Shown here piece by piece: positions 51,821 to 61,393 of a stretch of 64,000 bases of DNA. The notes under the pieces are model-generated. The model was not told the origin of the DNA and made no database searches. It saw only the letters and a program-made list of their open reading frames with translations. The stretch comes from Marinobacter nauticus (GTDB taxonomy: Bacteria > Pseudomonadota > Gammaproteobacteria > Enterobacterales > Shewanellaceae), in the NCBI RefSeq assembly GCF_019801015.1, contig NZ_JAHVJZ010000005.1:429407-493406 (forward strand), in the 5' to 3' direction. The translations under genes and the position numbers were made by a program. The number at the start of each line of letters is the position of its first letter. Positions within the stretch are counted from its first letter, which is position 1.

Positions 51821-52600
51821 ATGAATTATCTGATTGCCAGCGTACTGATTCTGGCTGTAGGCCCATTGCTGTATCACGGCTTTCGCCACCAGACCCGGGT
51901 ACTTGATGCCATCGGGGCCTTTGTGGTGGTGTCGCTATTTGGGCTGGTGCTGTTCGACATTCTGCCGGAACTCTGGTTTCACGGTGGCTTTTGGGTGATA
52001 CCTGCCATTCTGCTGGGTTTCTTTGGCCCGACCCTGGCGGAAAAGGCGTTTCGTCGCCACTCGCGGTTGGCGCACAACCTGACCATGGCGTTGGGGATGA
52101 CCGGTCTGCTGGTGCATACCCTGACCGACGGCAGTGCCATCTATCTGGTCAGTCAGCAGCAGGCCAATGACCTGCTGGCCCTCGGCGTGGTGCTCCATAA
52201 TCTGCCGGCCGGCCTGGCCATCTGGTGGCTGATGCGGCCTCAGTTTGGCCGCATCGTCGCGTCCGTCATGCTCGGCACCCTGATGGCCTTTACCGTGGTC
52301 GGCTTCTTCCTCGGCGATGAACTGCTGTCGATGATCAGCGTTGCCGGCTCGGTGTATCTGCAGGCGTTTGTGACCGGTTCTATCCTGCACGTATTGGTGC
52401 ATCGTCCCCACGAGCATCATCATGGCGACCATCATCATCACGGCCACCGCCAGTGGCGCCCAAGTCGCGGCCATTACCTCGGCAGTGCGCTGGCGCTGAT
52501 TTTCCTGGTGCTGGTGATGCTGTCCCATCATGACCACGACCACAGCCATCATGGCCACTATCAGGCCCCGGCGGCTCAGCAACACGACCACGCTCACTAA
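51821..52600 (+). CDS. ZIP-family-like metal transporter with histidine-rich loop
   Basis: A 259-residue membrane protein with about eight helices. HTLTDGSAI and HNLPAGLAIWW correspond to the metal-binding helices 4 and 5 of ZIP transporters. Two histidine/aspartate clusters lie in a loop near residue 198-212 (HEHHHGDHHHHGH) and at the C-terminus (HHDHDHSHHGH, HDHAH), suited to capturing zinc or a similar cation. No Zur or Fur box was recognised upstream. Confidence 0.8.
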   Translation: MNYLIASVLILAVGPLLYHGFRHQTRVLDAIGAFVVVSLFGLVLFDILPELWFHGGFWVIPAILLGFFGPTLAEKAFRRHSRLAHNLTMALGMTGLLVHTLTDGSAIYLVSQQQANDLLALGVVLHNLPAGLAIWWLMRPQFGRIVASVMLGTLMAFTVVGFFLGDELLSMISVAGSVYLQAFVTGSILHVLVHRPHEHHHGDHHHHGHRQWRPSRGHYLGSALALIFLVLVMLSHHDHDHSHHGHYQAPAAQQHDHAH

Positions 52601-52617
52601 GGAGAAGGAGGCCAGCC

Positions 52618-53184
52618 ATGCTTGCAACCCTGTCCGCCTGGATCCTCAAATGCGCCGGCTGGCGCATTGAAGGGGCACTGCCTGAGCGCCAGAAATACAT
52701 CGCCATTGTCGGCCCGCACACCAGCAACTGGGATTTTATTATCGGCCTTCTGGCCCGGTTCCAGCTGCGGGTTCCTGCCCGCTTTATTGGCAAGCACCAG
52801 CTGTTTCGCCCACCGCTTGGGTGGCTGATGCGCGCCCTCGGGGGCCGCCCGGTGGTCCGGACCCAGTCCAACAATCTGGTGGAAGAGGTGGTTCAACTGT
52901 TTCGTCAGGAAGAGTCCTTTGTACTGGCGCTGGCGCCGGAAGGCACCCGCAGCCAGGTAAAGCACTGGAAAACAGGCTTCTATCACATCGCCCAGGGCGC
53001 GGGTGTGCCCATCGTGCCGGTGGCGCTGGACTTCCGCCACAAAGCCATCGTTATTGGCGACCCGTTGGTGCCCGGCGACAGCAAAGCCGCCGATATGGCC
53101 CAGTTGCTGGCGTTCTTCCGTCCACATCGGGGGCGCTATGCTCAGGCAATCCCCCATTACGTGCCCCGTGATAAGCGCGACTGA
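52618..53184 (+). CDS. Lysophospholipid acyltransferase-family protein
   Basis: A 188-residue PlsC-like acyltransferase with the catalytic HTSNWD (Hx4D) near residue 33 and the substrate-binding APEGTRS near 105. It lacks extra domains, typical of small 1-acylglycerol-phosphate-type acyltransferases. It begins 18 bases after the ZIP-like gene with GGAGG upstream, so the two are probably co-transcribed. Confidence 0.87.
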   Translation: MLATLSAWILKCAGWRIEGALPERQKYIAIVGPHTSNWDFIIGLLARFQLRVPARFIGKHQLFRPPLGWLMRALGGRPVVRTQSNNLVEEVVQLFRQEESFVLALAPEGTRSQVKHWKTGFYHIAQGAGVPIVPVALDFRHKAIVIGDPLVPGDSKAADMAQLLAFFRPHRGRYAQAIPHYVPRDKRD

Positions 53185-53191
53185 ATGCCAC

Positions 53192-53221
53192 AAAAAAAGC
53201 CCCTTAAAAGGGGCTTTTTTT
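53192..53221. terminator. Bidirectional terminator between acyltransferase and channel genes
   Basis: Stem AAAAAAAGCCCCTT / AAGGGGCTTTTTTT (53192-53205 and 53208-53221). Confidence 0.9.
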
Positions 53222-53222
53222 G

Positions 53223-54500
53223 TTAGTGGCTTTCGGGCCGGACCATCTGCCTGAAGTCTGCTCCCGTGGGCTTTTGCATCGCCCTCAGGTCAAACTGGGA
53301 CAGCACCGCCAATGCATGATCGAAGATGTCCGCCTGCACCCCTTCGTAAATGGGCCATCGGGTGTCATTGGTAAAGCAGTAAATCTCCAGCGGCACACCG
53401 TTCTCCGTTGGCGCCAGCTGCCGCACCATCAGGGTCATCTCTTTGTGAACCATCGGATGATGTTCCAGATAGGCCTGCAGGTAGGCCCGGAAGCAGCCCA
53501 GATTGGTCAACCGTCGGCCATTGGCGGGTTGCTCAAGATGGGGCACTTCAGCATTGGCTTCCGTCAGCTCTTTGCGCTTATTCGCCAGGTGAGGGCGCAG
53601 CAGTTCAATCTCATCCAGCCGTTCAAACAGCGACTCATCAAGAAAGCGTACAGAGTGCAGATCCAGCAGCAGCGCCCGCTTAATCCGGCGCCCGCCGGAC
53701 TCCTGCATACCCCGCCAGTTGCGGAACGCGTCGGACACCATGGCGTGGGCCGGGATCATGGTGATGGTCTTATCAAAGTTCTGCACCTTCACCGTGGTCA
53801 GGCTCACCTCGATCACGTCACCGTCCGCCCCGTACTTGTCCATCTGTACCCAATCACCGCGGCTGACCATGCGGTTCGCCGCCAGCTGCACGCCCGCCAC
53901 AAAGCCCAGGATGGTGTCGCGGAACACCAACAGCAGCAAACCGGTGGCCACACCCAGGCCAGAGAGCAGGTAGAGAGGGGACTTGTCCAACAGCAGCGAT
54001 ATGACCAGGATGGACGCGACCAGGAACAGGAACAGTTTGCCCAGCTGGACAAAACTCTGCACCGGCAAACGTCGGCTGACCGGACTCTGCAGCGCCACTG
54101 CCTGAATGGTATCCAGTACCGCAAACACCAGCCGCACTACCGAGGTAATAATCAGCAGCTCCAGCAGTACGGTGGCGGCATGATCCCACCAGGGCCAGGC
54201 GGCGAAGACAAGCGGGGTGAAGAGATCGAGAATCACCAGGGGCACAATGATGGCGGTTTTCTCCACCACCCGGTTCTGGCGGAACGGACCGGCCCAGGGG
54301 CCAACCAGACGATCACTGAGGCTATCGATGGCCCGGCCGGCCACCCGCTTCAATATGGCGTGGCCAATCCAGGCCACCATCACAGCGACCAGCGCCAGCA
54401 CCACAAAGGTTTGCCAGTCGCTGCTCTCTACCGGCAGTCCCCACTGTTGCAGGGTGTCCACCAGCCGGTGGCGCAATCCACGACGGATTTCGGTTTCCAA
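53223..54500 (-). CDS. MscS-family mechanosensitive channel (YbdG-like)
   Basis: A 425-residue membrane protein with about five helices and an MscS domain: the pore helix GLGVATGLLLLVFRDTILG and the beta domain GDWVQMDKYGADGDVIEVSLT followed by MIPAHAMVSDAFRNW. Length and the GxxQES...GRRIKRAL region match E. coli YbdG (MscM activity), which releases solutes on osmotic downshock. Confidence 0.9.
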   Translation of the reverse strand: METEIRRGLRHRLVDTLQQWGLPVESSDWQTFVVLALVAVMVAWIGHAILKRVAGRAIDSLSDRLVGPWAGPFRQNRVVEKTAIIVPLVILDLFTPLVFAAWPWWDHAATVLLELLIITSVVRLVFAVLDTIQAVALQSPVSRRLPVQSFVQLGKLFLFLVASILVISLLLDKSPLYLLSGLGVATGLLLLVFRDTILGFVAGVQLAANRMVSRGDWVQMDKYGADGDVIEVSLTTVKVQNFDKTITMIPAHAMVSDAFRNWRGMQESGGRRIKRALLLDLHSVRFLDESLFERLDEIELLRPHLANKRKELTEANAEVPHLEQPANGRRLTNLGCFRAYLQAYLEHHPMVHKEMTLMVRQLAPTENGVPLEIYCFTNDTRWPIYEGVQADIFDHALAVLSQFDLRAMQKPTGADFRQMVRPESH

Positions 54501-54563
54501 AGTTTCTTCTCACAGGGAACACTATGGGGTTCAGGATAGCGACTCCCTTTCCGCTTAGAAACC

Positions 54564-54590
54564 AAAACCCCCGCATTTGCGGGGGTTTTT
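54564..54590. terminator. Terminator after hutH
   Basis: Stem AAAACCCCCGC / GCGGGGGTTTTT (54564-54574 and 54579-54590), placed just beyond the hutH stop. Confidence 0.85.
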
Positions 54591-54607
54591 CGATGCCAGG
54601 TGCGCGC

Positions 54608-56146
54608 TTACAGGGAAGGCAACAGCGCCTGAGGGATCAGTGCGTTATAGGACGCCGAGGCCAGCAAAGTGGTGGCTTTTTCGATGTCCGGTGCAAAGAA
54701 CCGGTCCTTGTCGTAGAACGCGACGGTCTCACGCAGTTGCGCTTTGGCGGACTCCACCGGTGCACTGGCCTTGAGCGGGGAACGGAAATCCAAGCCCTGA
54801 CAGGCGGCCAGCAGCTCCACCGCCAAAACTCCGCGGCTGTTTGCGGCCATCTCGCGCAGACGACGGGCCGCAAAGGTGGCCATGGAGACGTGATCCTCCT
54901 GGTTGGCGGAGGTGGGCAGGCTGTCCACGGAGGCCGGATGGGCCAGGGATTTGTTCTCGCTGGCCAGTGCCGCAGCGGTGACCTGGGCGATCATAAAGCC
55001 GGAATTCACGCCGCCGTTGTCCACCAGGAAGGCGGGCAGACCGGACAGGTGACGGTCGATCAGCAGGGCTATGCGTCGCTCTGCCAATGCGCCAATCTCA
55101 CTGATTGCCAACGCCAGATTGTCCGCCGCCATGGCGACCGGCTCGGCGTGGAAGTTGCCGCCGGAGATGAAGTCGGCGCCGTCGTCAGTGGGGAACACCA
55201 GCGGGTTATCGGTCACGCCATTGGCTTCCACCAGCAACACTTCCGCGGCCTGACGGATCTGGGTCAGACAGGCGCCCATCACCTGAGGCTGACAGCGCAG
55301 GGAGTAGGGGTCCTGCACCTTTTCGCAGTTGGCGTGGCTGTCACCCAGCTCCGACTGTTCACCCAGCAGGTGGCGGAACGTGGCGGCCGCGTCAATCTGG
55401 CCTTTCTGGCCACGCACTTCGTGCACCCGGGGATCGAACGGACGACGGCTGCCCAGCGCCGCTTCAACACTGACGGCACCGACCACGGAGCCGGCGGCCC
55501 ACAGGTCTTCCGCATGGAACAGCCCTTCCAGCGCCAGGGCGGTAGAGGCCTGGGTGCCGTTAAGCAGTGCCAGACCCTCTTTGGCCGCCAGAGTCATCGG
55601 CTTGAGGCCCGCTTTGATCAGGCCATCTTTGGCGCTGATCACCTGGCCGTGGTAATGCACGTCCCCTTCGCCCAGCAGCGGCAGCACCATATGGGACAAC
55701 GGTGCCAGATCACCGGACGCACCCACCGAGCCCTTTTCCGGCACGATGGGGTACACGCCGGCGTTGACCAGAGCAATCAGCGCATCGATCACCTGCCGGC
55801 GAATGCCGGAGAAGCCGCGGGCCAGAGAGTTGATTTTCAGCACCATCATCAGCCGCACCGTAGCGTCACTCATCGGCTCGCCGGTGCCCGCCGCATGAGA
55901 GAGCACAATGGAGCGCTGCAGCAGCTCCAGGTCCTCTTTGGCGATGCGGGTGTTGGCCAGCAGGCCAAAGCCGGTGTTGATGCCGTAAACCACCTGGTCA
56001 CGCTCAATCACCTGAGCCACGGCAGCAGCACTGGCATCGATGGCCGGATAGGCCGTTTCAGCCAGAGTCAGTTTTACCCCTTCACGGCTGACCGCTCGCA
56101 GTTGGGACAGCGTCAGCTGGCCCGGTACCAAAGTCAGATTCAGCAT
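54608..56146 (-). CDS. hutH: Histidine ammonia-lyase
   Basis: A 512-residue enzyme deaminating histidine to urocanate, the first step of histidine degradation. The tripeptide that forms the MIO cofactor is seen in [13 protein letters not shown]. The start YGINTGFG loop and the [10 protein letters not shown] motif are also present. The ATG at 56146 overlaps the hutU stop (TGATG); a GTG one codon earlier is possible. Confidence 0.96.
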   Translation of the reverse strand: MLNLTLVPGQLTLSQLRAVSREGVKLTLAETAYPAIDASAAAVAQVIERDQVVYGINTGFGLLANTRIAKEDLELLQRSIVLSHAAGTGEPMSDATVRLMMVLKINSLARGFSGIRRQVIDALIALVNAGVYPIVPEKGSVGASGDLAPLSHMVLPLLGEGDVHYHGQVISAKDGLIKAGLKPMTLAAKEGLALLNGTQASTALALEGLFHAEDLWAAGSVVGAVSVEAALGSRRPFDPRVHEVRGQKGQIDAAATFRHLLGEQSELGDSHANCEKVQDPYSLRCQPQVMGACLTQIRQAAEVLLVEANGVTDNPLVFPTDDGADFISGGNFHAEPVAMAADNLALAISEIGALAERRIALLIDRHLSGLPAFLVDNGGVNSGFMIAQVTAAALASENKSLAHPASVDSLPTSANQEDHVSMATFAARRLREMAANSRGVLAVELLAACQGLDFRSPLKASAPVESAKAQLRETVAFYDKDRFFAPDIEKATTLLASASYNALIPQALLPSL

Positions 56147-57825
56147 CACTTGCCCTCCAGCATCGGCAGGTCCAGACCCTGCTCACGAGCGCACTCTTTG
56201 GCGATGTCGTAGCCCGCATCCGCATGGCGCATCACGCCGGTGGCGGGGTCATTCCAGAGTACGCGGCTGATGCGCTTATCGGCGGCTTCGCTGCCGTCAC
56301 AGCAGATCACCACACCGGAGTGCTGGGAGAAGCCCATGCCCACGCCACCACCATGGTGCAGGCTGACCCAGGTGGCACCGCCGGCGGTGTTCAGCAGGGC
56401 GTTCAGCAGGGGCCAGTCAGAGACCGCGTCGGAACCATCTTTCATGCTCTCGGTTTCACGGTTGGGCGAGGCCACAGAGCCGGAATCCAGGTGGTCACGG
56501 CCGATCACGACCGGGCCTTTCAGCTCGCCGTTCTTCACCATCTCATTAAACGCTCGGCCAAGGCGGGCGCGGTCTTTCAGGCCCACCCAGCAGATCCGGG
56601 CTGGCAGCCCCTGGAACTGAATGCGCTCACGTGCCATATCCAGCCAGTTGTGGAGATGCGGGTCATCCGGGATCAGCTCCTTCACCTTCTGATCGGTCTT
56701 ATAGATGTCTTCCGGGTCACCGGACAGCGCCACCCAGCGGAACGGCCCCACCCCTTCGCAGAACAACGGGCGGATGTAGGCGGGCACAAAGCCGGGGAAA
56801 TCAAAGGCGTTTTGTACGCCCTCTTCAAACGCCATCTGGCGGATGTTGTTGCCGTAATCCAGCGTGGCGGCACCGCGCTCCTGCAGGGTCAGCATCGCCT
56901 GCACCTGAACCGCCATAGAGGCCTTGGCGGCGGCCACTACGGCTTTGGGATCGGATTCGCGCCTGGCCTTGGCCTCGTCCAGAGTCCAGCCCTGGGGCAG
57001 GTAGCCATTAAGGGGATCGTGGGCGGACGTCTGGTCGGTCACCACATCCGGGGTGATGCCACGCGCCACCAGCTCAGCAAACACGTCGGCCGCATTGCCC
57101 AGCAAGCCGACGGAGACCGCCTGGCCGTTTTCCACCGCGTCGTTGATCATCGCCAGAGCCTCATCAAGAGAGGTGGCTTTCTTATCCACGTAACCGGTAC
57201 GCAGACGGAAATCGATGCGGGTTTCATCACACTCGACGGCCAGACAGGCAAAGCCGGCCATGGTCCCGGCCAGAGGCTGAGCACCGCCCATACCACCGAG
57301 ACCACCGGTGAGGATCCAGCGACCTTTGGCCACACCGTCAAAGTGCTGCTTGGCCACCGCCACGAAGGTTTCGTAGGTGCCCTGAACGATGCCCTGGCTG
57401 CCGATGTAGATCCAGGAACCGGCGGTCATCTGGCCATACATCGCCAGACCCAGCTTATCCAGCTCGTTAAAGTGATCCCAGTTGGCCCAATGCGGCACCA
57501 GGTTGGAGTTGGCGATCAGCACACGAGGCGCGTCAGCGTGGGTTTTGAATACCCCAACAGGCTTGCCGGACTGCACCAGCAGAGTTTCGTCCTCTTCCAG
57601 ACGCTGCAGGGTTTCGACGATCTTGTCGAAGCAGGGCCAGTCCCGGGCTGCGCGGCCAATGCCACCGTACACCACCAGATCTTCAGGGCGTTCCGCCACT
57701 TCCGGATCCAGGTTGTTCATCAACATGCGCAGCGGGGCTTCAGTCATCCAGCTTTTGGCGGACAGCTCGGTGCCGCGGGGGGCACGAATCACCCGGCTCG
57801 GGTCATGGCGCAGGTCCTTACTCAT
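56146..57825 (-). CDS. hutU: Urocanate hydratase
   Basis: A 559-residue NAD+-dependent hydratase converting urocanate to imidazolonepropionate. The NAD-binding [14 protein letters not shown] and the active-site region [12 protein letters not shown] segment ([12 protein letters not shown]) are present. The ATG at 57825 has AAGGAAG upstream; ten extra residues of open frame beyond it lie between hutC and hutU and are not expected in the protein. Cotranscribed with hutH. Confidence 0.96.
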   Translation of the reverse strand: MSKDLRHDPSRVIRAPRGTELSAKSWMTEAPLRMLMNNLDPEVAERPEDLVVYGGIGRAARDWPCFDKIVETLQRLEEDETLLVQSGKPVGVFKTHADAPRVLIANSNLVPHWANWDHFNELDKLGLAMYGQMTAGSWIYIGSQGIVQGTYETFVAVAKQHFDGVAKGRWILTGGLGGMGGAQPLAGTMAGFACLAVECDETRIDFRLRTGYVDKKATSLDEALAMINDAVENGQAVSVGLLGNAADVFAELVARGITPDVVTDQTSAHDPLNGYLPQGWTLDEAKARRESDPKAVVAAAKASMAVQVQAMLTLQERGAATLDYGNNIRQMAFEEGVQNAFDFPGFVPAYIRPLFCEGVGPFRWVALSGDPEDIYKTDQKVKELIPDDPHLHNWLDMARERIQFQGLPARICWVGLKDRARLGRAFNEMVKNGELKGPVVIGRDHLDSGSVASPNRETESMKDGSDAVSDWPLLNALLNTAGGATWVSLHHGGGVGMGFSQHSGVVICCDGSEAADKRISRVLWNDPATGVMRHADAGYDIAKECAREQGLDLPMLEGK

Positions 57826-57835
57826 CGTTACTTCC

Positions 57836-58549
57836 TTATCGTGATGTCGATTCAACCATCAGGTGGCCACCGAGCCGGAAACGGCTTCCCGGGTGCAGCA
57901 ACCTGGCGTAACTCACCACGCCCTGGGAGGACCAGGTGCGGCGGCAGATTTGTAAACAGGGCTCCGGCCCTTCCAGGGCCAGCAGCCGTTGCTGTACGTC
58001 ATTGGGGGCAACGGCTTCAATCAGATGGTGCGCCTGAGTCAGCGGTGCCACCTGAGAGAGGTATTCGTGTGGTGTCTGGCTGGTGAAGGGCTGATCCAGA
58101 TAGTCAGGCACCAAGGCTGGATTGACGTAGCGGTCTTCCAATTGGACCGGTTGGCCGTTCTCCAGGTGGAGCAGGCAGGAGCGATAGATGGTGCCACCGG
58201 CGGGCACGCCCAGCGCAATCGCCACTTCGGTTTCGGCCGCTACCGGCTTAAGCAGCAACAGTTGGGCACTGTGCTGGTGGCCACGCTCGCCAATCTCTTC
58301 CGCGATATTGCGGATCGCCATCATGGCGCCCTGGGATTTAAAGGGCGCAACAAAGGTGCCCAGCCCCTGGCTGCGCACCAGTACGCCCTGTTCCACCAGT
58401 TCGGTCAGCGCCCGACGAGCGGTCATCCGGCTGCAGGAAAAGCGTTCCGCCAGAGCGTTTTCTGACGGCACCTGTTCGTGCTCCAGCCAGCGCCCCTGCT
58501 CAATCTCTTCACTGATCGCCTGCTTGATGGCTTCAAATTTCGGGATCAC
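57836..58549 (-). CDS. hutC: Histidine utilisation repressor HutC
   Basis: A 237-residue GntR-family regulator. The N-terminal winged helix is [22 protein letters not shown]. The C-terminal UTRA domain binds urocanate. It is first in hutC-hutU-hutH and divergent from hutI. A perfect palindrome in the shared promoter region is the likely operator, making the cluster urocanate-inducible and autoregulated. Confidence 0.94.
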   Translation of the reverse strand: MIPKFEAIKQAISEEIEQGRWLEHEQVPSENALAERFSCSRMTARRALTELVEQGVLVRSQGLGTFVAPFKSQGAMMAIRNIAEEIGERGHQHSAQLLLLKPVAAETEVAIALGVPAGGTIYRSCLLHLENGQPVQLEDRYVNPALVPDYLDQPFTSQTPHEYLSQVAPLTQAHHLIEAVAPNDVQQRLLALEGPEPCLQICRRTWSSQGVVSYARLLHPGSRFRLGGHLMVESTSR

Positions 58550-58598
58550 CCTGGCCCCTGTCTCCGTCCAATGTCGTTATCACCATGTCACACTGAGG

Positions 58599-58610
58599 TT
58601 GTATATACAA
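58599..58610. promoter_or_regulatory. Probable HutC operator
   Basis: TTGTATATACAA is a perfect 12-base palindrome in the hutC-hutI divergent intergenic region. HutC proteins bind TTGTAT-type palindromes, so one site could control both directions. Confidence 0.7.
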
Positions 58611-58660
58611 GAATATACCGCCACAATGCCATAACGATATGCTCAGTGGAGAGAGACGGT

Positions 58661-59890
58661 ATGGATTGGGATCAACTGTGGATTGAGGTCAACCTGGCGA
58701 CCCTGGACCCGGCTCAGGAAGGGGCTTATGGCGCCATCCGGGACGGTGCCGTGGCGATCAAGGATGGAAAAATTGCCTGGGTCGGCCCCCGCTGTGAATT
58801 GCCGGAGTTTGACCCTTTCTCCCTGCCGGTTTATCGCGGCCACGGTGGCTGGCTGACCCCCGGACTGATCGACTGTCACACCCATCTGCTGTTTGGCGGC
58901 ACCCGCGCCAGTGAGTTTGAGCAACGCCTGAATGGTGCCTCATATGAAGAGATTGCCCGGGCCGGTGGTGGCATTCTCTCTACGGTACGCGCCACCCGTG
59001 CCGCTGATGAGGAAACCCTGTTCCAGGGAGGCCGAAAGCGCCTTAACAGCCTGTTGCGGGAAGGGGTCACCACCGTAGAGATCAAATCCGGCTACGGGCT
59101 GGACCTGACCACCGAGCGCCGCCTGCTTGAAGTCGCCCGCCACCTGGGCTCTATGCATCCGGTAGAAGTGGTCACCACCTTCCTGGGGGCTCACGCCTTA
59201 CCGGAAGAGTACAAAGGGGATGCCGATGGCTACATCAGGCAGGTGATCGACACTCAACTGCCGGCTGTGGCCAATGATGGACTGGCCGATGCGGTGGACG
59301 TGTTCTGCGAGAACATCGCGTTCAACCTGGCGCAGACTGAAGCCGTATTCCAGGCGGCCAAGGCCCACAATCTGCCGGTAAAACTGCACGCTGAGCAGCT
59401 CTCCAATATGGGGGGGTCTGCCCTGGCGGCCCGCTATCAGGCCCTGTCGGTGGATCATATTGAGTGTCTCGACGAAGCTGGGGTCAAAGCGATCGCCGAA
59501 TCCGGAACCGTCGCCGTGTTGCTGCCCGGTGCCTTTTTTATCCTGAAAGAGACCCGCAAGCCGCCAATCGACCTGCTGCGCCAGCATAAGGTACCCATGG
59601 CACTGGCATCGGATTTCAACCCGGGCAGTTCGCCCCTGTGCTCAACCCTGTTGATGCTCAATATGGGCTGTACGCTGTTTGGCCTCACTCCGGAGGAAGC
59701 CCTGACCGGCGTGACCCGTCACGCGGCACAGGCATTGGGTCTGCAGGAGCGTTTGGGGCAGATCAAGGTGGGGATGGAAGCGGATCTGGTACTGTGGGAC
59801 ATTGAGGAACCGGCGGAGCTGGCCTGGCAGTATGGCTGCAACCCCTGTCGGGAAGTGATGAAACACGGCCAGATGGTGACGCTGAGATAA
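58661..59890 (+). CDS. hutI: Imidazolonepropionase
   Basis: A 409-residue amidohydrolase opening the imidazolone ring, the third step of histidine degradation. Metal-binding motifs are [17 protein letters not shown] and the later [10 protein letters not shown], with SDFNPGS near the C-terminus. The ATG at 58661 follows GGAGAGAG. hutG or an equivalent for the fourth step is not adjacent. Confidence 0.96.
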   Translation: MDWDQLWIEVNLATLDPAQEGAYGAIRDGAVAIKDGKIAWVGPRCELPEFDPFSLPVYRGHGGWLTPGLIDCHTHLLFGGTRASEFEQRLNGASYEEIARAGGGILSTVRATRAADEETLFQGGRKRLNSLLREGVTTVEIKSGYGLDLTTERRLLEVARHLGSMHPVEVVTTFLGAHALPEEYKGDADGYIRQVIDTQLPAVANDGLADAVDVFCENIAFNLAQTEAVFQAAKAHNLPVKLHAEQLSNMGGSALAARYQALSVDHIECLDEAGVKAIAESGTVAVLLPGAFFILKETRKPPIDLLRQHKVPMALASDFNPGSSPLCSTLLMLNMGCTLFGLTPEEALTGVTRHAAQALGLQERLGQIKVGMEADLVLWDIEEPAELAWQYGCNPCREVMKHGQMVTLR

Positions 59891-59977
59891 CGAGTCCTAA
59901 TCGCCCCCGGTTTTTCTGGCATCAGTGCGGGCCGGGGGCTACTATCAACCGGAATAAAAACGACTTGAAGAGGACGT

Positions 59978-60655
59978 ATGGGAGTTCAAGCCATCATCGT
60001 GGATACCGCCGGCACCACGACCGATTTCCAATTTATCAAGGACACACTCTTCTCCTACTCCGCCGACGCTCTTCCGGACTTTCTGGACAAGCACCAGAAC
60101 GATTTTGCGGTCAGTAACCTGCTGTCTGATCTGCGCCAGTACGCCAATCAGCCTGAGGCCGACCTGGCTCAGCTGACCACGCTGATCAGCGAGTGGATCG
60201 CCCAGGACAAAAAGATCACAGCACTGAAGACCCTGCAAGGTCTGATCTGGAAGCAGGGTTACCTGAAAGGCGACTTCCAGGGCCATGTCTACGCTGACGC
60301 CGCCGAAGCGCTGAAGGAGTGGAAAGGGCAGGGTAAACGCCTGTACAGCTACTCATCCAGCTCCGCGGATGCTCAGGACCTGCTGTTCAAGCACAGCGAT
60401 CAGGGTGATCTGAGCGCCCTGTTTTACGGACACTTCGACACCAACCTGGGCCAGAAGAAAACCGTTCAGGCCTATAAAAACATCCTCAATGTGGTCAGCC
60501 TGTGGCCCAAGCATGTGCTGTTTATCTCTGACGATGTGGAAGAGTTGAATGCCGCCCGGGAAGCGGGCCTGAAAACCTGCCAGGTGGTGCGCAGCAACAC
60601 CGTGCGCCAGGGCGACCACAATGTGGTGGACGACTTCAGCCAGCTGAAGCTGTAA
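59978..60655 (+). CDS. mtnC: Acireductone synthase (enolase-phosphatase E1) MtnC
   Basis: A 225-residue HAD-superfamily enzyme of the methionine salvage pathway. HAD motif I reads VDTAGTTTDF where most MtnC have DIEGTTT; the Asp nucleophile is kept. Motif II is YSYSSSSADAQ, and motif IV FISDDVEELNAAREAG, as in MtnC. No other mtn genes are adjacent, so pathway membership rests on sequence pattern only. Confidence 0.8.
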   Translation: MGVQAIIVDTAGTTTDFQFIKDTLFSYSADALPDFLDKHQNDFAVSNLLSDLRQYANQPEADLAQLTTLISEWIAQDKKITALKTLQGLIWKQGYLKGDFQGHVYADAAEALKEWKGQGKRLYSYSSSSADAQDLLFKHSDQGDLSALFYGHFDTNLGQKKTVQAYKNILNVVSLWPKHVLFISDDVEELNAAREAGLKTCQVVRSNTVRQGDHNVVDDFSQLKL

Positions 60656-60657
60656 TG

Positions 60658-60688
60658 AAAAAACGCCGGGCAGTGTCCGGCGTTTTTT
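60658..60688 (+). terminator. Terminator after mtnC
   Basis: Stem AAAAAACGCCGG / CCGGCGTTTTTT (60658-60669 and 60677-60688). Confidence 0.9.
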
Positions 60689-60707
60689 GTTTCGCAGGGA
60701 GCGAACC

Positions 60708-60938
60708 ATGACCTTCAGGGACTATCTGAGCCTCTTTATTGTGGCCGGTGTCGTCACCGCGCCGCCGTTGGCGATCATCACCGTCGTCATGCTTCACCTT
60801 GAGTTGGAGCTGGCGGTAGGGCAGATTGTCACCATTGCGGGCTACACCCTGCTCGGCAACCTGCTTTATCCCCCTGTGCTCGGGATACTGGCCTTCCCAG
60901 CCTGGCGCTGGTGGCAGAACCGCACTACTCGGCGCTGA
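60708..60938 (+). CDS. Small two-helix membrane protein
   Basis: A 76-residue protein with two hydrophobic segments (YLSLFIVAGVVTAPPLAIITVV and a second around LLGNLLYPPVLGILAF) and an arginine-rich end, written here in pieces: first helix FIVAGVVTAPPLAIITVV. AGGGAG lies before the ATG at 60708. It overlaps the end of the convergent thioesterase gene by 14 bases. No family recognised. Confidence 0.55.
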   Translation: MTFRDYLSLFIVAGVVTAPPLAIITVVMLHLELELAVGQIVTIAGYTLLGNLLYPPVLGILAFPAWRWWQNRTTRR

Positions 60939-61320
60939 GGTGCTGCTCCAGCGCGCGGCGTACCGCATCCGGGATCGGCGCGGAGCGATTGCTCTGGTAG
61001 TCGAAATGAACCATCACCGCTTTCCCTTTCGCCGTCACTTTGCCCTCCTGAACCACCTGCTGAGTCACATCGAATGAGCTGCCACCCAGACGGGTGATGC
61101 GGGTCTCGACCGTGACGGTTTTGCCGTAATAGGTCTGCGCCAGAAAATCGACCTGTACGCTGGCCAGGATCAGGTTCCAGCGGCGCAGATCCAGACCCGG
61201 TACAAACAGCTCAAAGATGGGGGTCCGACCCTCTTCAAACCACACCGGAATTACGGTGTTATTGATGTGCCCCAATGCATCGGTTTCCATAAACCGGGGA
61301 TCAAATTGAGTGGTAAACAT
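60925..61320 (-). CDS. Hotdog-fold acyl-CoA thioesterase
   Basis: A 131-residue YbgC/4HBT-type thioesterase with the catalytic loop DPRFMETDALGHINN (Asp/His) and a hotdog core. The ATG at 61320 is chosen since AGGAGG lies five bases upstream and the longer frame runs through the acyl-CoA synthetase terminator. It lies downstream of the acyl-CoA synthetase, a matching partner in fatty-acid metabolism. Confidence 0.85.
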   Translation of the reverse strand: MFTTQFDPRFMETDALGHINNTVIPVWFEEGRTPIFELFVPGLDLRRWNLILASVQVDFLAQTYYGKTVTVETRITRLGGSSFDVTQQVVQEGKVTAKGKAVMVHFDYQSNRSAPIPDAVRRALEQHLSAE

Positions 61321-61355
61321 CTGGCCTCCTGCCATTACGAATGTTCCCTTATAAC

Positions 61356-61382
61356 AAAAAAGGCCCCCAGCGGGGGCCTTTT
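61356..61382 (-). terminator. Terminator after the acyl-CoA synthetase gene
   Basis: Stem AGGCCCCC / GGGGGCCT around 61361-61379 followed on the minus strand by TTTTTT. Confidence 0.85.
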
Positions 61383-61393
61383 GATGCGTCACC

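Noticed and set aside
53220..54539. A 439-codon plus-strand frame opposite the MscS-type gene
   Set aside because: Shadow frame; glutamine/histidine-rich composition typical of antisense to GC-rich membrane protein genes.
54608..57825. Overlapping plus-strand frames of 562 and 620 codons over hutH and hutU
   Set aside because: Shadows of two unmistakable enzymes on the minus strand.
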